NCBI GenBank assembly: GCA_032173965.1
Contig: JAVUNC010000005.1
Location: forward strand, 2,666,001 to 2,730,000
Origin: Sitta carolinensis
Taxonomy: Eukaryota > Chordata > Aves > Passeriformes > Sittidae
Reading direction: 5' to 3'
DNA: 64,000 nucleotides
In this document: piece after piece, positions 61,567-64,000 of the stretch
Numbering within the stretch: the stretch's first letter is position 1
How the letters are laid out: the number at the start of each line of letters is the position of its first letter
Notes under the pieces: model-generated
Databases searched by the model: none
The model's input: only the letters and a program-made list of their open reading frames with translations
Told to the model about the DNA's origin: nothing
Position numbers and translations under genes: made by a program

Positions 61567-62509
61567 TGGATGTGTACTTTCCTTTGAATTTCAGTTAAAC
61601 ACATTGGATCCTGGGGGTTTTTTTTGACAGACTCTTGAAATGCACTACTTAAAGAGGATTTATGTTTGAGGTAGACCTCAAATGTGAAATTCTGAAGATT
61701 GTTTGACAGCATGACATGCCAAAATAAAACATGTGATGCAAGCTCTGAAACTGAGTGGATAATGGCACATCCCAGTAACCTATTATTCATGTAGGGTTTT
61801 GTATAAATGTGTATATTCTTCTCTCTCTCTTTTTTTTTTATTCTTTTATTTAATGCAATAATTCAAAGAAAGGCTGTTTTCTAGCACATTTCTACAGAAA
61901 TATGAGGATCAGTTCAGACTTCAGCTGTTTGGACCTAGAAATCAGGTCCAAAGCCCATGAACAGAGTATAATAGTAAAAAAAAGAAGTAAAATGTTTCTT
62001 TGAATGAATGTTGCCAATATTTATGTGTCCACAAGCTTACTGGAATAAAATTGTGCAAATGTTTGCAGGATGGAGCTATTAATTGAATAAGAAGTTGTAT
62101 AGGGTAATGTATGACACACCACCTTGTTGTCAGAGTATCACTTTCTGTCTCTTTTTGACAGCAAGGGCTCGAGAGGAAAAATAATTATACCTTATTATAT
62201 ATTCTTCCTTTGTAAAGAAGGATCCACAATAAGGCAATTATTACCCTAAAATCAAAGGGCATTTGCTGTGAGGTGCATCCACTGGCTCCAGTGACAGGAA
62301 CAGGACTGGCAGCAATGGGTTTAAACTCCAGCAAGGAGGAATTAGGGCACACATTGGGGCTGTTGCATCAGAGGTGACCAAGACAATCTGACCAGGTTTG
62401 TTGGAGGTGCTCCATCACCTGAGGTTTGAAGAACAAGCCAGATGAACCTGCACATGTACAAAAGCTTGTGGGAGAGTTCAATGAGGAGTTAAACAAGGTC
62501 AGGCAGTGA

Positions 62510-62778
62510 GAGGACAAAGGGGGGATGGTTTCAAATCGGAAATGGGGAGATTTAGATTGGATATTAGGAAGAAATCCTTTGTTGTGAGGGTGGTGAGGCC
62601 CTGGCACAGGGTGCCCAGAGCAGCTGTGGCTGCCCTGGATCCCTGGAAGTGTCCCAGGCCAGGCTGGATGAAGTTTGGAGCACCTTGGGACACAGGAGGG
62701 TGTCCCTGCCCATGGCAGGGGATGGAACTGGAGGGTCTTTCAGGTCCCTTCCAACCCAACCCATCCTGGGATTCTGTG
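62510..62778 (+). mobile_element. CR1 LINE 3' region, about 270 bp
   Basis: TTGGATATTAGGAAGAAATC, then TGAGGCCCTGGCACAGGGTG, then GTCCCAGGCCAGGCTGGATG, then TTCCAACCCAACCCATCCTG. Among the least diverged copies here. Confidence 0.93.
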
Positions 62779-64000
62779 CTGTAGAGAACTGAAGCAGGTA
62801 GGGTTGATCCCACTCTGAGACAGATGAGGGAAGAGATGATCTCTTAAGATCCTAATTTACTGTGACTCTGGTTTCTCTGAACACACTCGCACCACCTCTG
62901 ACTTTGCATTTATATTTTTCTGTAAATAGTTGTGTACAGGACAAATGAGAGCAATAAACGTAGATGGAAACCTCAGTGGGTTTCAGTGGGCAACGTAAGG
63001 TTCTAACCTATGACACATTTAATGGAAATTATGCAACTGAGTTACAGACGAAACAGCACCACAGAAAATAAAAGATGTTTGCAGACTGCCTGTACATCTG
63101 GATGTTGAATTAAGAAAAGTTTCAATTGTAATTAATGTGACAAAATTAAGTTGTCTAAAGTTAAATGGGACAAAGGAGCACTGCTTGAATAATCTACTGC
63201 AGTATGTAAACGACTCATTTACTTTCTGAACCTTATAAAGTTCCTCTCCTGACAATGAGAGAGAGTTTCTCCTTTTTTGATCTTATTATGATGAGTGATG
63301 TTCTGTTTCAGAAAGATGGGCACTAGAGAGGAAGTGGCAACATTAAACAGACATGGTCAGCAGCACTGAGGTCAGGCTGAAAGTGTCATTGAAATAGATT
63401 GACCATGAAATGTCAGAGACTTGTTCACTTGCAGTCAAACTCATTCTTGCTGAACATGTCTGGAGAGCCAGCATTCCAGTCCTGGAAGTGAAAGGAAAAA
63501 GTAGGAACACGAGCAGGCCCCTTAGGACAGGACTTTTGGAAATACTTTGAAGCTGCTGATGGATTTTTGCGTATATGACAGGGATAATCTTCAAAAAAGG
63601 CAGACTGTCAACCCCTGAAAATGAGGCTTTCTTAAAATTCTTTGCTGAGGACCCAAAAATGAAGATTCCCCAAACACTGGCAGCTTATCAGATATTGGGA
63701 GAAGTGCTGGAGGAGAATCCTTGTGAAGATTGACTCTGCAGGGACTGAGGAACTGGGAATGAAGGACTGAAACTCTTCTCAGCTTTTCAAACTTTTGAGA
63801 TCTCTTCTGGTCTTGATTTATTGTTTGACAGGACTGGCAGGCAGCTCAAACATTATTCCAGCAGCAGTCTCTTGCACATGTGTATTGAACACAGCAGCAG
63901 AAGTCAGGTCATGAATCTCATTTCACCAGACAGTAAGGAGCCAATCAATACACCAAGAGAGTTTTACACGTTTTTCCCAACAATGAGAGCCTTTATCTTG

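Larger units (their letters stand above)
53205..64000. other. Gene-poor flank upstream of PRKCQ, part 2
   Basis: No recognisable coding exon. Content seen: a possible conserved block at 54060-54330, CR1 fragments at 59811-59906 and 62510-62778, a hexanucleotide microsatellite at 58929-59024, T runs near 57716 and 59268, and a TA/TG-rich stretch near 61508-61566. The rest is unique AT-rich DNA. Confidence 0.6.

Noticed and set aside
39731..64000. A second protein-coding gene in the right flank
   Set aside because: None of the open frames shows a recognisable domain or phase-consistent exon series. A lncRNA cannot be excluded.

Overview
The window looks like nuclear DNA from a bird, or at least a sauropsid. 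The evidence is about 28 recognisable fragments of CR1 LINE 3' ends on both strands, the absence of Alu- or B1-type SINEs, and a vertebrate multi-exon gene with short introns. The species cannot be told from the sequence.

The one gene I can support is PRKCQ (protein kinase C theta), on the minus strand. Eleven coding exons were placed between 21746 (start codon) and 6693. Their splice phases all agree, and together they encode residues 1-458: the novel-PKC C2-like domain, the C1A and C1B zinc fingers, the V3 hinge, and the first part of the kinase N-lobe through the glycine loop, the catalytic lysine (K416) and the alpha-C glutamate (E435). The remaining kinase exons are not visible in 1-6692 and should lie beyond the left edge. 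A CpG-rich block at about 38.9-39.7 kb is the likely promoter, with a candidate non-coding exon 1 ending at a CAG/GTACC donor at 39160. This gives a first intron of about 17.4 kb.

Layout: 1-6692 is partial intron 12. 6693-21754 holds exons 12 to 2. 21755-39159 is intron 1. About 38925-39730 is the CpG island with tandem repeats. 39731-64000 is a gene-poor flank with CR1 fragments, simple repeats and two stretches that look like possible conserved non-coding elements. In mammals this side of PRKCQ is also long and gene-poor, with an antisense lncRNA starting next to the PRKCQ promoter. I could not define such a transcript here.

The most interesting points are in the protein. Residue 90, a tyrosine phosphorylated by Lck in human PKC theta, is lysine here. 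The PxxP motif of the human V3 hinge, linked to Lck/CD28 coupling, is not preserved. Other points are a probable GC-AG intron after exon 4, a roughly 106-bp TAA microsatellite 10 bp from the exon 7 splice donor, and a 50-bp tandem repeat in the CpG island. I found no sign of a new mobile, defence or biosynthetic system.
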